From NCBI RefSeq assembly GCF_001426685.1, contig NZ_LMFB01000009.1, positions 262,454 through 326,453 of the forward strand: a stretch of DNA of 64,000 bases, written 5' to 3'. The DNA is from Rhizobium sp. Root483D2 (lineage in GTDB: Bacteria > Pseudomonadota > Alphaproteobacteria > Rhizobiales > Rhizobiaceae). The notes beneath the pieces were generated by a model. It searched no databases, was not told where the DNA came from, and saw only the letters and a program-made list of their open reading frames with translations. Position numbers and translations under genes: made by a program. This document shows positions 1 through 8,844 of this stretch, in pieces (the stretch's first letter is position 1; each line of letters begins with the position of its first letter).

Positions 1-1
1 T

Positions 2-700
2 CATCTGATGAACCTGGGGCTTCCCGAGGTCCGGCGGGCGCGAAAATACTTCCGCGAGGCCCTGCAGCTTAATCCGGCTTTCGCGCCGGCGCAAAGTGGA
101 CTGTCGCGCAGCTATTTCCTGGAATGGCTGGTGACAGCGAGAAATGACCGGAGCCTGCTCTCAATGGCGGAAGGTCATGCGCAGGACGCGATCGTTTCCG
201 ACCCGCATTTGCCCACTGCCTACAAGGAGCTGGGTGTCGCCAAACTCTATATGCGGCAGTTTGATGAAAGTGCCGATTTTTTCGCGACAGCGGAAGCGCT
301 CAGCCCCAACTATGCCAATCTGATTGCCAGCTTCGGCGATGCGCTGATCCAGGCCTCACGGCCGCAGGAAGGCCTGAAAAAGGTCGAACATGCCATCGAG
401 CTCAATCCGATCGCTCCGGACGAATATTTCTGGACTGCGGCGGGTGCCTGCTATTCACTGGGGCGTTACGAAGAGGCTCTAAGCTATATCGGCCGCATGA
501 ACGATCGGGCACCGGCCGACAGGTTGTCCGCCGCCTGCTGGGGAATGCTGGGAGACGGGCGCAAGGCCAGCCAGTTCGTCCGCAAGACGTTCGATGTTCA
601 TCCCGCGTTCGATCTTGACACGTGGATGGCGCTCGTTCCATTCAAAGAAGAGTGGCAAAGGCAACACTATAAAGAGGGCCTTATTAAAGCAGGCTTTTAA
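2..700 (+). CDS. TPR-repeat protein, C-terminal part (5' end outside window)
   Basis: The frame is open to the left window edge, so this is the last ~232 residues of a longer protein. Repeated helix pairs with TPR spacing are visible (AREALQLNPAFAPA-like and ATAEALSPNYANL-like units), and the protein ends shortly after the last repeat. In rhizobia such tails usually end class III adenylate cyclases or winged-helix/TPR regulators, where they act as a protein-interaction scaffold. The N-terminal catalytic or DNA-binding domain is not visible, so the type of protein cannot be decided. A small gene follows 31 bp downstream on the same strand. Confidence 0.7.
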   Translation, partial: HLMNLGLPEVRRARKYFREALQLNPAFAPAQSGLSRSYFLEWLVTARNDRSLLSMAEGHAQDAIVSDPHLPTAYKELGVAKLYMRQFDESADFFATAEALSPNYANLIASFGDALIQASRPQEGLKKVEHAIELNPIAPDEYFWTAAGACYSLGRYEEALSYIGRMNDRAPADRLSAACWGMLGDGRKASQFVRKTFDVHPAFDLDTWMALVPFKEEWQRQHYKEGLIKAGF

Positions 701-731
701 TCCATCAACTCATACGAAAAGAGATTTTAAA

Positions 732-950
732 ATGGCAAATGTCGTCATCATTGGGATCGCTGGAGAAACGGGCCTTTGGGTCGCGGATTTGAACGCAGGC
801 ACGGTCACCAAATCAGCTGAACCATCGGCCGGTGCACTTCAAACGGCAAACGACCTGCGCAACAAAGGCGCCACCGTCACGAAGGGCGTCAACCTGGCGG
901 TTCTCGCAACCTCCGCTGAAGCCGTGTCCGGCGGGTACATGGACGGCTGA
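732..950 (+). CDS. Small hypothetical protein (72 aa)
   Basis: The start ATG at 732 follows a purine-rich AAGAGA stretch. A longer in-frame reading from 594 would overlap the TPR gene heavily and is unlikely. The product begins MANVVIIGIAGETGLWVADL and is rich in Ala, Thr and Gly, with no clear signal peptide, membrane segment or catalytic motif. It lies 31 bp after the TPR gene and may be co-transcribed with it. I do not recognise the family. Confidence 0.55.
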   Translation: MANVVIIGIAGETGLWVADLNAGTVTKSAEPSAGALQTANDLRNKGATVTKGVNLAVLATSAEAVSGGYMDG

Positions 951-1119
951 CGGTAACAACTGCCGCTCAGAGACGAATTCCACGATTTTGTGAGCCATTG
1001 CCGCCTGGCAGGATTATGCCGGCGCGCAGATGCAGTGCTATACGAAGCCCGACGGATGGGAAACAGCAAAGCGGCGCCCATCGATCGGGCTATTCGCAAA
1101 TTCCGGTTTTGAAACTCAT

Positions 1120-2109
1120 CTACCCGTCATCACCGCCACCGCGAAGTTTTCGGCGCGATGCGCCGAAAACAGACCAATCCGTTTTGGATGTCAGATATTC
1201 CAGCCCCAGCGTTCCGAGCCAGCTATTGCCCATTGGGTCCAGAGCCGGTGACCATACGGCAATGGATGCCAGGTGCGGCGCGATCGCCAGGATACCGCCT
1301 CCGACGCCCGATTTTGCCGGAAGACCGACACGGTAGGCAAAATCACCCGAGCCATCATATTGCCCGCACAGCATCATGATCGACAGGATGCGCCGCGCCC
1401 TGCGGGCGGCCCGCAGCTTGACACCATCCTCGTCCTCCGGATCATCCAATAGGAGGAAACGCCCCGCCTTTGCCAGTCCCCGGCAATCCAGCGTGATCGC
1501 GCATTGGTGGATATAGGCGTCCATGACCTTCTCGACCGGATGCTGTAGATTGCCATGGTGCCTGGCCATGAACATCAGGGACCGGTTCAGGTCGCCGCCG
1601 GTGCGGTCGCTGTCCATCACGTCCTGATTGAGGTCGGGGGCTTCACCATCAAGCATGCGTTTTACCAGATCAACAACATGGCGGTTGGGGCCTGCGCGTC
1701 CGCCAAGCCCGACCAGGCTATCGCAGACGACCAGCGCACCGGCATTGATGAACGGGTTTCGCGGAATACCCTTGGCACGCTCCAGATCGATGATGGAATT
1801 GAAGGGATCGCCGGACGGATCGCGGCCGACGCGCTCCCAGAGTTTCTCACCAAGCGCCTCAAGGGCGACCTCCAGTGCAAAGACCTTGGAAATCGATTGA
1901 ATGGGGAAACCGACGCTCGCATTGCCCGCAGAGACCACGTCGCCGTTGCGCATGAACACAGCGATGCCGAACTGGTTGAAATCGGTCTTCGCGGGAACGG
2001 GTTTGCCGGCCGCCTCAGCCTTTTCAACCGCCTCATCGAAAATACCCGGTGCGGCCTTGCGGACGCTCGCCACGACCTCATTCAAAATGGACTTGAGTTC
2101 CGCTGCCAT
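1120..2109 (-). CDS. glsA: Glutaminase
   Basis: A 329-residue protein of the serine-dependent beta-lactamase-like glutaminase family, which hydrolyses L-glutamine to glutamate and ammonia in the cytoplasm. The nucleophile/general-base pair is in QSISK (Ser72, Lys75). Family blocks NPFINAGA, the region around residue 160-190 (MDSDRTGGDLNRS) and KSGVGGGI near the C-terminus are intact. Length matches the family (~300-330). The start codon directly follows the TGA of the preceding small ORF (TGAATG), so translation is probably coupled. Known E. coli homologues serve acid resistance and glutamine use; the role here is inferred only. Confidence 0.93.
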   Translation of the reverse strand: MAAELKSILNEVVASVRKAAPGIFDEAVEKAEAAGKPVPAKTDFNQFGIAVFMRNGDVVSAGNASVGFPIQSISKVFALEVALEALGEKLWERVGRDPSGDPFNSIIDLERAKGIPRNPFINAGALVVCDSLVGLGGRAGPNRHVVDLVKRMLDGEAPDLNQDVMDSDRTGGDLNRSLMFMARHHGNLQHPVEKVMDAYIHQCAITLDCRGLAKAGRFLLLDDPEDEDGVKLRAARRARRILSIMMLCGQYDGSGDFAYRVGLPAKSGVGGGILAIAPHLASIAVWSPALDPMGNSWLGTLGLEYLTSKTDWSVFGASRRKLRGGGDDG

Positions 2110-2352
2110 TCACTCGCCGTCCAATCGGGGCTTGCCGCCGGCTGCAGGCCAGTCATTGGCCGGCTCGGCCACTATCTCTTCCATCAAAGGATCGTCCGCC
2201 GGCGCGGGATCCCGCGCAAAGGCCTGGCGAAGTGCGATGATTTCGGCTTCGATGGCATCGAGGACGTCTGCTGGCTTGTCGCCTTCGACAACGAAGGTAT
2301 CGACAAAGTCCTCGATCCGCTCTCGAACGCGTTCCCGTAATATCTCGCTCAT
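2110..2352 (-). CDS. Small conserved acidic protein upstream of glutaminase (80 aa)
   Basis: The product starts MSEILRERVRERIEDFVDTF and is strongly acidic and helical, with a Pro/Ala-rich tail (DPAPADDPL). The ATG at 2352 has a GGAGG five bases upstream. A GTG 12 bp earlier in the same frame is part of that Shine-Dalgarno and is not used as the start. It sits between xthA (22 bp gap) and glsA (zero gap), so xthA, this gene and glsA probably form one transcript. No family recognised. It could be a small regulator or partner of glutaminase, but only position suggests it. Confidence 0.6.
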   Translation of the reverse strand: MSEILRERVRERIEDFVDTFVVEGDKPADVLDAIEAEIIALRQAFARDPAPADDPLMEEIVAEPANDWPAAGGKPRLDGE

Positions 2353-2373
2353 TGTAGCCTCCACTTGTTGATT

Positions 2374-3153
2374 TCAATTCTCTGTAAGTTCAATCCAGAC
2401 CGGAGCGTGATCGCTGGTGTGCTCCCATCCCCGGACATGTCTGTCGACACCGGCGCTCTGGAGCCGCTTGGCAACGGATGGACTGAGCAGCAGGTGATCA
2501 AGCCGTAAGCCGGCGTCCCGCCCATAGGCATTGCGGAAATAATCCCAGAACGTGTAGATCCGTTCATCGGGATTGAGTTCCCGGAGCGCATCCGTCCATC
2601 CCTGGCGGATAAGCTTGCGGTAGGCATCGCGGACTTCGACCCTAAAGAGCGCATCGTCCACCCAGCGCTCGGGCTTATAAACATCGAGTTCCGTCGGGAT
2701 CACGTTGTAATCGCCTGCCAGAACCACGGGAACACCCAGCTTGAGCATATCAGCCGCATGCATGGTCAACCGTTTGAACCATTCCAGCTTGTAATCATAT
2801 TTCGGTCCCGGCGACGGATTTCCGTTGGGAAGATACAGACAGCCGATGACCATCCCTTCGACTGCCGCCTCGATATAGCGGCTGTGAATATCGGGATCGC
2901 CGGGCAGTCCTTTGCGGGTGAGGATCGGTTCCCGGCCGCGGGCCAGTATCGCAACACCGTTCCACGATTTTTGTCCGTGCCAGATCGCGCCGTAACCAGC
3001 GCTCTCGATTTCCTTGACCGGAAATTTGGCATCCGGTGCTTTCAGCTCCTGCAGGCAGGCAATATCCGGCGATGCATCCCGCAACCATCTCAACAGGACA
3101 TCGAGGCGGCCATTGACACCGTTTACATTGTAGGTGGCGATCTTCACGATCAT
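2374..3153 (-). CDS. xthA: Exodeoxyribonuclease III / AP endonuclease
   Basis: A 259-residue EEP-fold nuclease that cleaves at abasic sites and removes 3'-blocking groups in base-excision repair. All family motifs are present: TYNVNGVNGRL at the N-terminus, the metal-binding Glu36 in LQELKAPD, AGDYNVIPTELDVYKP in the middle, the DAGLRLDHLL block and the terminal catalytic SDHAPVW. Length is the usual 255-270. The start is ATG at 3153; a GTG two codons later would give a more typical N-terminus. It is the first gene of the probable xthA-small ORF-glsA transcript. Rhizobia often carry several xthA paralogues, so this may not be the only copy. Confidence 0.93.
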   Translation of the reverse strand: MIVKIATYNVNGVNGRLDVLLRWLRDASPDIACLQELKAPDAKFPVKEIESAGYGAIWHGQKSWNGVAILARGREPILTRKGLPGDPDIHSRYIEAAVEGMVIGCLYLPNGNPSPGPKYDYKLEWFKRLTMHAADMLKLGVPVVLAGDYNVIPTELDVYKPERWVDDALFRVEVRDAYRKLIRQGWTDALRELNPDERIYTFWDYFRNAYGRDAGLRLDHLLLSPSVAKRLQSAGVDRHVRGWEHTSDHAPVWIELTEN

Positions 3154-3211
3154 CGTCTTTCTGCACGATCACTTCGGCGCAAAACCTGATGCCTGCCAAA
3201 ATGTTCCAACG

Positions 3212-4204
3212 TCAATCTGCAGCAACGCCAACGGTATCGGCGACATAGGCACCCCGCTCTCCCAACGGACGCGGCGTTCCCGTGGTCGTATCGCGCGCGG
3301 TCTGGTGCTCGAGCTCCGCGTTGAGTTCCGCCCCGACAATGACGATGATCACCGAAATCCATGTCCAGATCATAAAGCCGATCAAAGCACCCAATGCGCC
3401 ATACGTGGCCTGATAGTCCGCGAATGTCTCAAGATAGAATGAAAACAGGATCGAGGCCGTGACCCAGAGCAGGGTGCTGAAGACCGCACCCCAGCTCAAC
3501 CATCGCGCCTTTGCCGATTCCCGGCTCGGTCCAAAATGGTATATCAGCGCAATGCCAGTGCCGACGAATAGAAGGATGACGGGCCAACGTCCGATACGGA
3601 TCAAATTCTCCTGCCAGCGATCCAGCCACAGATAGGAAAGAACCGCCGGTACGCCGCCGATCGCTGCGACCAACACCGCCGCAAAGATCAACGCGATACC
3701 CGTAAAGGCCAGCGAAATCAGGTTCAGCCGTACAATGCCGCGCTTTTCCGCTTCGCCATAGGCGATATTCATTGCGTCGAACATGGCCTTGACCGCGCTA
3801 TTGGCGCTCCAAAGCGCGACCATTAGCCCAAGCAGAAAGCCAAGGCTCAAGGACGATGGTTTTGCCTGAACCAGCACGTTAAGCTGAGCGAGAATGATGT
3901 CGAAAGCACCCGGCGGCAGGATGTCGGCTACAAACGTGATATGTTTCAACATCGTGCTGGGATCAGCAATAAAACCATACAGCGAAACCAGGGCGCCCAA
4001 GGCGGGAAACAACGAGAGCAGGATATAAAAAGACACGCCCGCCGCAACAAGCGTAACCCTATCGTCCATCACCTCGTTAACCACCCGCCAAAAGACGTCA
4101 CGCAGCCCCTTGGCCGGGATCTCGTTCGGTGTTTCTGCACCCCGCCCCCTGCCCGGCTCCTCCGCTTCGATCCCGAAGGAAGCCCGTCCGCTACTCTCAT
4201 TCAT
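3212..4204 (-). CDS. YihY/BrkB-family inner membrane protein
   Basis: A 330-residue integral membrane protein with about six hydrophobic segments. The N-terminal block VTLVAAGVSFYILLSLFPAL is typical of the YihY/BrkB (formerly 'ribonuclease BN') family. The start at 4204 is chosen because a strong AGGAGGT lies just upstream; the longer frame back to 4342 lacks a ribosome site. The hydrophilic N-terminus (Glu/Gly/Arg-rich) and the C-terminus (EHQTARDTTTG) are probably cytoplasmic. The function of the family is unsettled (membrane transport or envelope integrity). It is not a nuclease despite old names. Confidence 0.85.
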   Translation of the reverse strand: MNESSGRASFGIEAEEPGRGRGAETPNEIPAKGLRDVFWRVVNEVMDDRVTLVAAGVSFYILLSLFPALGALVSLYGFIADPSTMLKHITFVADILPPGAFDIILAQLNVLVQAKPSSLSLGFLLGLMVALWSANSAVKAMFDAMNIAYGEAEKRGIVRLNLISLAFTGIALIFAAVLVAAIGGVPAVLSYLWLDRWQENLIRIGRWPVILLFVGTGIALIYHFGPSRESAKARWLSWGAVFSTLLWVTASILFSFYLETFADYQATYGALGALIGFMIWTWISVIIVIVGAELNAELEHQTARDTTTGTPRPLGERGAYVADTVGVAAD

Positions 4205-4813
4205 GCGCCACCTCCTGTCATCCCTTTGACTTAGGGCAGCTTGCCGTTTTTGCGACAGCATAAGGGAGGGGAACTTCCTGATATCCACCAGTCCTTGCGA
4301 GATGTCCTCAGCCAGGAGCCACACGTGCGTCCCTACATCCACAAAATCCCGGCTGCCGCTGGGTGATTTAGAGCGTTCAAGCCATATGCCACCTGTCGAG
4401 GGGAAGGCTCATCGCATGGCGACGATTTCGGATTTCCTGAAGCCGCTCGATGGGTCGTGATGACGTGCATGCTTTGAGAGAGTGCAAACCCTAGCACTCT
4501 TGTCGCGACCGATACAGCACCGTTTTGCCAGGGGCTCAGATATCGTAATGCCCCAGGCGAGAACTCCGCAAAGATCGGAACATTAGCATCAGCTCAGGAC
4601 TTTGGGGCGACGGTCGCCAGCTTGCGAGAAGGGTCAGAACCTTAAGCGAGATGCGCTGTCCTGTGGTACCCGAACAATCGCGCCAGGCTGATCCGGACGA
4701 GTTCTGCATTATTTTACACTTTTTCAGTCTGCAGTATGCATAGGTCCTTCGGACTTTGTTGGCACAGCAGCTCATGAAAAAATGGTTGTAGAGCGCGTGG
4801 GTAGCGCCCAAAA
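4205..4813. other. Intergenic region, no supported gene
   Basis: About 600 bp without a convincing coding region. A minus-strand open frame at 4536-4817 (93 codons) has no ribosome site and a composition unlike its neighbours. An imperfect terminator-like hairpin (AGAGTGC / GCACTCT at 4479-4500) is present without a clear T-run. No IS end, tRNA or repeat was recognised. Confidence 0.5.
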
Positions 4814-4897
4814 TCACTTGTTGGTCGCCTCAATCTCAACCGGGGCAACCTGTTGCGGCTCCCCCTGTGCCGCTCCCAAGACAGGCAGCCCAACTCC

Positions 4898-5527
4898 CTA
4901 CCTTACGACCCGAAGAATACCCTTGACCACCTCATCTTGCAGCGAGGCCTGCTTCTCGACATTGAAATGATTGACGCGCAGGTCGCGCGATAGGTCGCGG
5001 TTGTCGAGCTTGCCTTTGAAGCCGGGGCCTTTCGTCAAGATCGCGCCCCAGCTATGGCTGGAGAAATAGAAATTCACAACGCGGGTGACATTGGCCGGAA
5101 GGGGGCTGGGGCTCGTTGCGGCAAACGAGGCCATGTAGTCCACCCGGATACCCCGTTGTTCCAATGCCTGCGCCAGGGAGATGATGGCGTTTGCTCCAAG
5201 CGAATGCCCGACCAGGATAATGGGCGACGGCCCGAATTTCTGCCGGTCGGCTAGGATTTTGTTGAGCGCAGACCGCCAGGCCATGAAGCCCTCGACATGG
5301 GCATCGACGCCTGCGGCCCGTAGCTTTCTGCCAATCTCATCGAGGCCCGTCGAAAAGATATTTGCCAATCCGCGAAAGAGATAGACCTGCGGAGGCCCAC
5401 CACGCCTGCGCTTAACCGCCGCAACGGCCGGCTCCACGTGCAAACCGGTGACGGTGACAGCCAGAACTGAGGCCAGAAAGGAGCGGCGGCTGGTTAAGTG
5501 TTCAATCGGCGTTCGGGGTTTCTTCAT
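4898..5527 (-). CDS. Alpha/beta hydrolase with Tat-like leader
   Basis: About 209 residues from ATG 5527 (MKKPRTPIEHL). The leader carries a twin-arginine-like SRRSFLAS followed by a hydrophobic stretch and an Ala-rich cleavage region, so export to the periplasm is likely. The nucleophile elbow GHSLGANA lies near residue 120, followed by a short helical domain; it resembles small lipase/esterase-like proteins. The start is 5 bp after the stop of the ICMT-like gene, in one tight operon. After the TAG at 4898-4900 the same frame stays open for 27 more codons to a TGA at 4814-4816 (tail ends PVEIEATNK), so the C-terminus may have been shortened by a nonsense change. Substrate unknown. Confidence 0.75.
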   Translation of the reverse strand: MKKPRTPIEHLTSRRSFLASVLAVTVTGLHVEPAVAAVKRRRGGPPQVYLFRGLANIFSTGLDEIGRKLRAAGVDAHVEGFMAWRSALNKILADRQKFGPSPIILVGHSLGANAIISLAQALEQRGIRVDYMASFAATSPSPLPANVTRVVNFYFSSHSWGAILTKGPGFKGKLDNRDLSRDLRVNHFNVEKQASLQDEVVKGILRVVR

Positions 5528-5531
5528 TGCG

Positions 5532-6116
5532 TTACCAAGGTTTGGGAATGATGCGGCCGGTGTTTCTGGCATATTCGTCGTAGGATGCTCCAAACGCGTC
5601 TCGCATCATTGCCTCTTCGTGACGAACGCGGGAGAAATAGAGGATTCCAACTCCCACCAGACCGGCTGCCCCCGCAATGACATTGGGCAAAAGACAAAAC
5701 TGAGCAGCGGCCCAAAGCCAGAATGACAGATACATCGGATGTCTGACGTAACGGTAAAGACCGTCGGTCACGAGCTTATGTTCGTTGCGGATTTCCAATG
5801 TCACCGACCAATTCTTCCCAAGCTGCCGGTGACTGGCGTAAAAGAGCCAGAGAAATGCCAGCTCGATCAAAAGCCCCAGCCAGCCAAGCCAAGGTTGAAA
5901 CGTATAGTCGGCAAACGCCGGAAACCCCGTCGCGACAAAAACGATTGGGACGAGACTGAGCCCAGCGGCGGCGGCGGCCAAAGCCAGGCGATCTCTCAGC
6001 GTTTTGGCGCTGCTTGCCACCCGCGTTTTGCGCGCGCGGCTCCGATGCGGCACGCGAATGATCACCCACGCGACGAGACCAACGGCCCATACGATTGCAG
6101 CCAGTGTCGGTGTCAT
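5532..6116 (-). CDS. Isoprenylcysteine carboxyl methyltransferase-like membrane protein
   Basis: A 194-residue membrane protein with four to five hydrophobic segments and the ICMT/PEMT-family signature RYVRHPMYLSFWLW, followed by the C-terminal RVRHEEAMM...FGASYDEYARNTGR block that binds S-adenosylmethionine. Bacterial members methylate small molecules or lipids rather than prenylated proteins; the substrate here is unknown. The ATG overlaps the stop of the upstream hydrolase gene by 4 bp (ATGA), and the next gene starts 5 bp after its own stop, giving a compact three-gene operon. Confidence 0.85.
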   Translation of the reverse strand: MTPTLAAIVWAVGLVAWVIIRVPHRSRARKTRVASSAKTLRDRLALAAAAAGLSLVPIVFVATGFPAFADYTFQPWLGWLGLLIELAFLWLFYASHRQLGKNWSVTLEIRNEHKLVTDGLYRYVRHPMYLSFWLWAAAQFCLLPNVIAGAAGLVGVGILYFSRVRHEEAMMRDAFGASYDEYARNTGRIIPKPW

Positions 6117-7351
6117 AGGGACGTCGCCTCTTTCTTAGGAAGTCCGCCAACAACGCGGCCTTCTACTCTTGCAGACAGGAACATTGGTCCGCAGCAAATT
6201 TGGAAGAAATCATACCAATACGGCTTCGTATTCGCGTAAACATATTGATAATGCACGCGAAAGAAGTTTCTTTTTATGCGCGCATAGGTCTCAGACTGCA
6301 GCATATCCCTGACTTTTATGGTTCGAACGACGGGGAAATCCTGACCGGCCTTCGGCGCAAGACCCATTTCCGCAACGGGGTCCGTCCGGTAGAAATTGAT
6401 GGCATCCGTCAAACATTGAATCTCCACCCATTCCAATTGATCGGCATTGATGAGCTGCTCTACGGATTTCCGGAACTTCCGGCCAGCTGGATGATAGCCT
6501 GCCTTGAGTGCCGTTGATCCCAAGGTGAGGAGAACCACTTTTCGTGCCGAGCCTGCAAAATCCTTGTCGATGGAAAGGCAGCGTGCGGCGACATCGATCA
6601 TCAGCAGGCCGCCGGTGCTATGGCCGATCAACAGGATCTCGTCATAGCTTTCTGCCCTTGCTTTGGCGACGATGGTCTCGGCAAAGCGCTGCAAGGTTGC
6701 ATCGGCGTCCGCCCGCCGGCCACGGATGAAGTCCAGCGAAAACGACCATAGGTCCATCAGATGATGGATCGACCATCGTTTCCCGGCCACGGATAGAGCG
6801 AGGACAAAAGTCAGCACGCCTACCAGCCAACTTGCTGCACCCAACCATTGGGCTGTGACCTGCGCGGCACTGTAAGCCACCAGAGCAAACATCATCAGCA
6901 CGAGAAATGGATAGACGAAATAAAGCCCGAAGCGCCAGGCCTTGTTGAAGAAATGGAACGCTGCGCCAGAAATCCAAAAATCGAAGAAGGCGCTGAGATA
7001 ATGGAACAATCTGACGGGCATCGGTCGGGCGAAATCGCGAAGCACGACCTTATCCAGAGACAGAAAATTGAAATCGGTGCGTGTCGACCAGTGTTCCTCA
7101 GGCGCGCGTGTTGAGATTGTTGCGGCACCGGCTTCATTGTTCTGGGTGACGTCAACAGGCGAGATCTCCGAGCGATAGCCCCAAAGCGCATCGAAGCGGG
7201 AAACCTGTCTGAAAAGCCGGCTGAAAAAGACCTCGGGCGTTTTTGGCTCATAGCCACCAATGAAGAATACGGCGCGTTTCAAGACAGTCTGCTGCATTTC
7301 GGGACCGTAATTTGCCTTCCGGATATCGTCAAGAACTGCTGATGTGATCAC
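6113..7351 (-). CDS. Membrane-bound alpha/beta hydrolase (lipase-like)
   Basis: A 412-residue protein with the nucleophile motif EILLIGHSTGGLLMIDV at about residue 240 and two hydrophobic segments around residues 140-190 (FVYPFLVLMMFALVAYSA and SWLVGVLTFVLALSV). The soluble hydrolase part is therefore tethered to the membrane. The N-terminus (KRAVFFIGGYEPKTP) fits the first beta strand of the fold. It is the first gene of the operon with the ICMT-like methyltransferase and the Tat-leader hydrolase. A role in lipid or ester turnover is inferred from the fold; the substrate is unknown. Confidence 0.75.
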   Translation of the reverse strand: MITSAVLDDIRKANYGPEMQQTVLKRAVFFIGGYEPKTPEVFFSRLFRQVSRFDALWGYRSEISPVDVTQNNEAGAATISTRAPEEHWSTRTDFNFLSLDKVVLRDFARPMPVRLFHYLSAFFDFWISGAAFHFFNKAWRFGLYFVYPFLVLMMFALVAYSAAQVTAQWLGAASWLVGVLTFVLALSVAGKRWSIHHLMDLWSFSLDFIRGRRADADATLQRFAETIVAKARAESYDEILLIGHSTGGLLMIDVAARCLSIDKDFAGSARKVVLLTLGSTALKAGYHPAGRKFRKSVEQLINADQLEWVEIQCLTDAINFYRTDPVAEMGLAPKAGQDFPVVRTIKVRDMLQSETYARIKRNFFRVHYQYVYANTKPYWYDFFQICCGPMFLSARVEGRVVGGLPKKEATSL

Positions 7352-7420
7352 AAAACAAATGCGTGGAGCATCCGCAAACGTCAGCGTGATCTAACCTTAG
7401 AATTTTTTCATGTCAGTATT

Positions 7421-7442
7421 TTTGAGGCCTGAACGCCTCAAA
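7421..7442. repeat. Inverted repeat between hydrolase and histidine-kinase operons
   Basis: A perfect 8-bp inverted repeat, TTTGAGGC-N6-GCCTCAAA, lies 31 bp after the histidine kinase stop (the kinase is on the minus strand). It would form a stable hairpin at the 3' end of the two-component mRNA, but no T-run follows on that strand. It may be a processing or stability hairpin rather than an intrinsic terminator. Confidence 0.45.
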
Positions 7443-7473
7443 GACGCTTGGAATGAGAACTTTGTGGACGGTC

Positions 7474-8844
7474 TCAGAGCGTTGCTCGTTTCACGCCGCC
7501 TGGCAGTCGTTCAGGTTCGAGCGTCAGCCTGAACAGCGCGCCGCCTTTCGTTGGAAGTACCACCGCATCGCCTCCATGCAGGCGGGCGATCTGGCGGACG
7601 AGGTTCAGGCCGAGCCCGGCACCGGACGATTGGGGCTTGCTGCGATAGAATGGATCGAAAATCTTTTCGCGTTCCTCGTCCGGTATGCCCTCGCCCTCGT
7701 CCAAGACCTCGATCGCACCGTCAGGGCAGAGGCGAACCATGATCTGGCCGTGGTTTCCCGCATGCTGGATGGCATTGCGCACAAGGTTTGTAATCGCCCT
7801 TTCGACGGAGAGCCGGTCGGCGACAACGATCATGGAACTGCAATCGCTTTCGAATGCGAGATCATACCCGGCATTGATCGCCAGCGGCGCAAGGTCGGCA
7901 ACAACCTGCTGGCAGAGCCCTACCAGGTCCGTGTCGGCCCGGGTCGGCATGACTGCGAACCTTTGTATGTCCAGCAATTGCTCAGCGACGGCTCCGATAC
8001 GCGAGACGTCCAGAAGGAGACGGCGGTTCTGCTCGGTGTCTTCATAGCCTTCGATCCGCGTCTGCAGGATCGCAATGGGGGTTCGAAGCTCATGAGCCGC
8101 ATCCGCGAGAAATCTCTCGCGGGCGGAGACATCGGTGTCCACCCGCGCCAGCGCCGCGTTGATTGTCTTGACCAGAGGCGCGATTTCCTCGACGACATCG
8201 TCGGTCGGCAGCCTCACGCCGGGCTTGTTAACGTCGATCTGGCTTGCAAGTGCCGTGATGCGTTTCATGCCCTTGAGAGAACTGTTGACCACAAGCGGAA
8301 TGATCACCACAGCCAGAATAAGCGGAATGAGCGTTGTAGGGAGATAGATGACGTGCAGGGTGCGCACCATATATTCCAACACCGACCCCGGCGCCGATTT
8401 TCCGCCATAGATCGCTTTTACGGGACCAGCGTCCGTTTCCAGCAGGGCGAAGATTGCCGTCATCGGGGAATCATGGCCGACACGCACATCGAGCGCGCTG
8501 ATGATGTCGAGGTTCGCCAGCACCGAGTCGAGCCCCGCCGGGGACCGGCCGATCCGGGCCTCCCTGCCCTTGTCGTCCTGAGCGACCAGCCAGAAATCAG
8601 GGTAGTCGCGGATGATCGTCTGGATGGCGCCGGTCGGGGAAATGCGCAGCGTGCCGCCGTCTAGATGGATCGATGCCGCGATCTCGGCCTTGATCGTGTC
8701 GTCCACGGGCGTGGCATCGGACGTCGCGGCGACGATCAGCCAGATCAGCGCGGCATAGAAGACCACCATCATCAGGGCGAGAGCGATGGAAAAGCGGGAG
8801 ACAAGACGCCATTTCAGCGATCGTGGTTTGAACAGATATTTCAC
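7474..8844 (-). CDS. Sensor histidine kinase (two-component)
   Basis: 456 residues. Transmembrane segment 1 is near residues 20-40, followed by a periplasmic sensor of ~125 residues, transmembrane segment 2 near 165-187 and a HAMP linker. The dimerisation domain carries the phospho-acceptor His251 in HELRTPIAIL. The ATPase domain shows an N-box (LVRNAIQHAG), G1 (DEGEGIPDEE), the F-box (FDPFYRS) and G2 (GAGLGLNLVRQ). Its ATG overlaps the response-regulator stop (ATGA), so the pair is co-expressed. Facing an RND efflux locus, it probably senses an envelope or toxic-compound signal; the ligand is unknown. Confidence 0.93.
   Translation of the reverse strand: MKYLFKPRSLKWRLVSRFSIALALMMVVFYAALIWLIVAATSDATPVDDTIKAEIAASIHLDGGTLRISPTGAIQTIIRDYPDFWLVAQDDKGREARIGRSPAGLDSVLANLDIISALDVRVGHDSPMTAIFALLETDAGPVKAIYGGKSAPGSVLEYMVRTLHVIYLPTTLIPLILAVVIIPLVVNSSLKGMKRITALASQIDVNKPGVRLPTDDVVEEIAPLVKTINAALARVDTDVSARERFLADAAHELRTPIAILQTRIEGYEDTEQNRRLLLDVSRIGAVAEQLLDIQRFAVMPTRADTDLVGLCQQVVADLAPLAINAGYDLAFESDCSSMIVVADRLSVERAITNLVRNAIQHAGNHGQIMVRLCPDGAIEVLDEGEGIPDEEREKIFDPFYRSKPQSSGAGLGLNLVRQIARLHGGDAVVLPTKGGALFRLTLEPERLPGGVKRATL

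Noticed and set aside
1555..2340. A 261-codon plus-strand frame over glutaminase
   Set aside because: Shadow of glsA and the small gene; no recognisable protein features.
4536..4817. Minus-strand 93-codon frame in the 4.2-4.9 kb gap
   Set aside because: No ribosome site, odd composition, and overlap with the in-frame extension of the hydrolase gene.
7421..7442. Terminator after the histidine kinase
   Set aside because: The hairpin is perfect but lacks a T-run on the minus strand; listed only as an inverted repeat.
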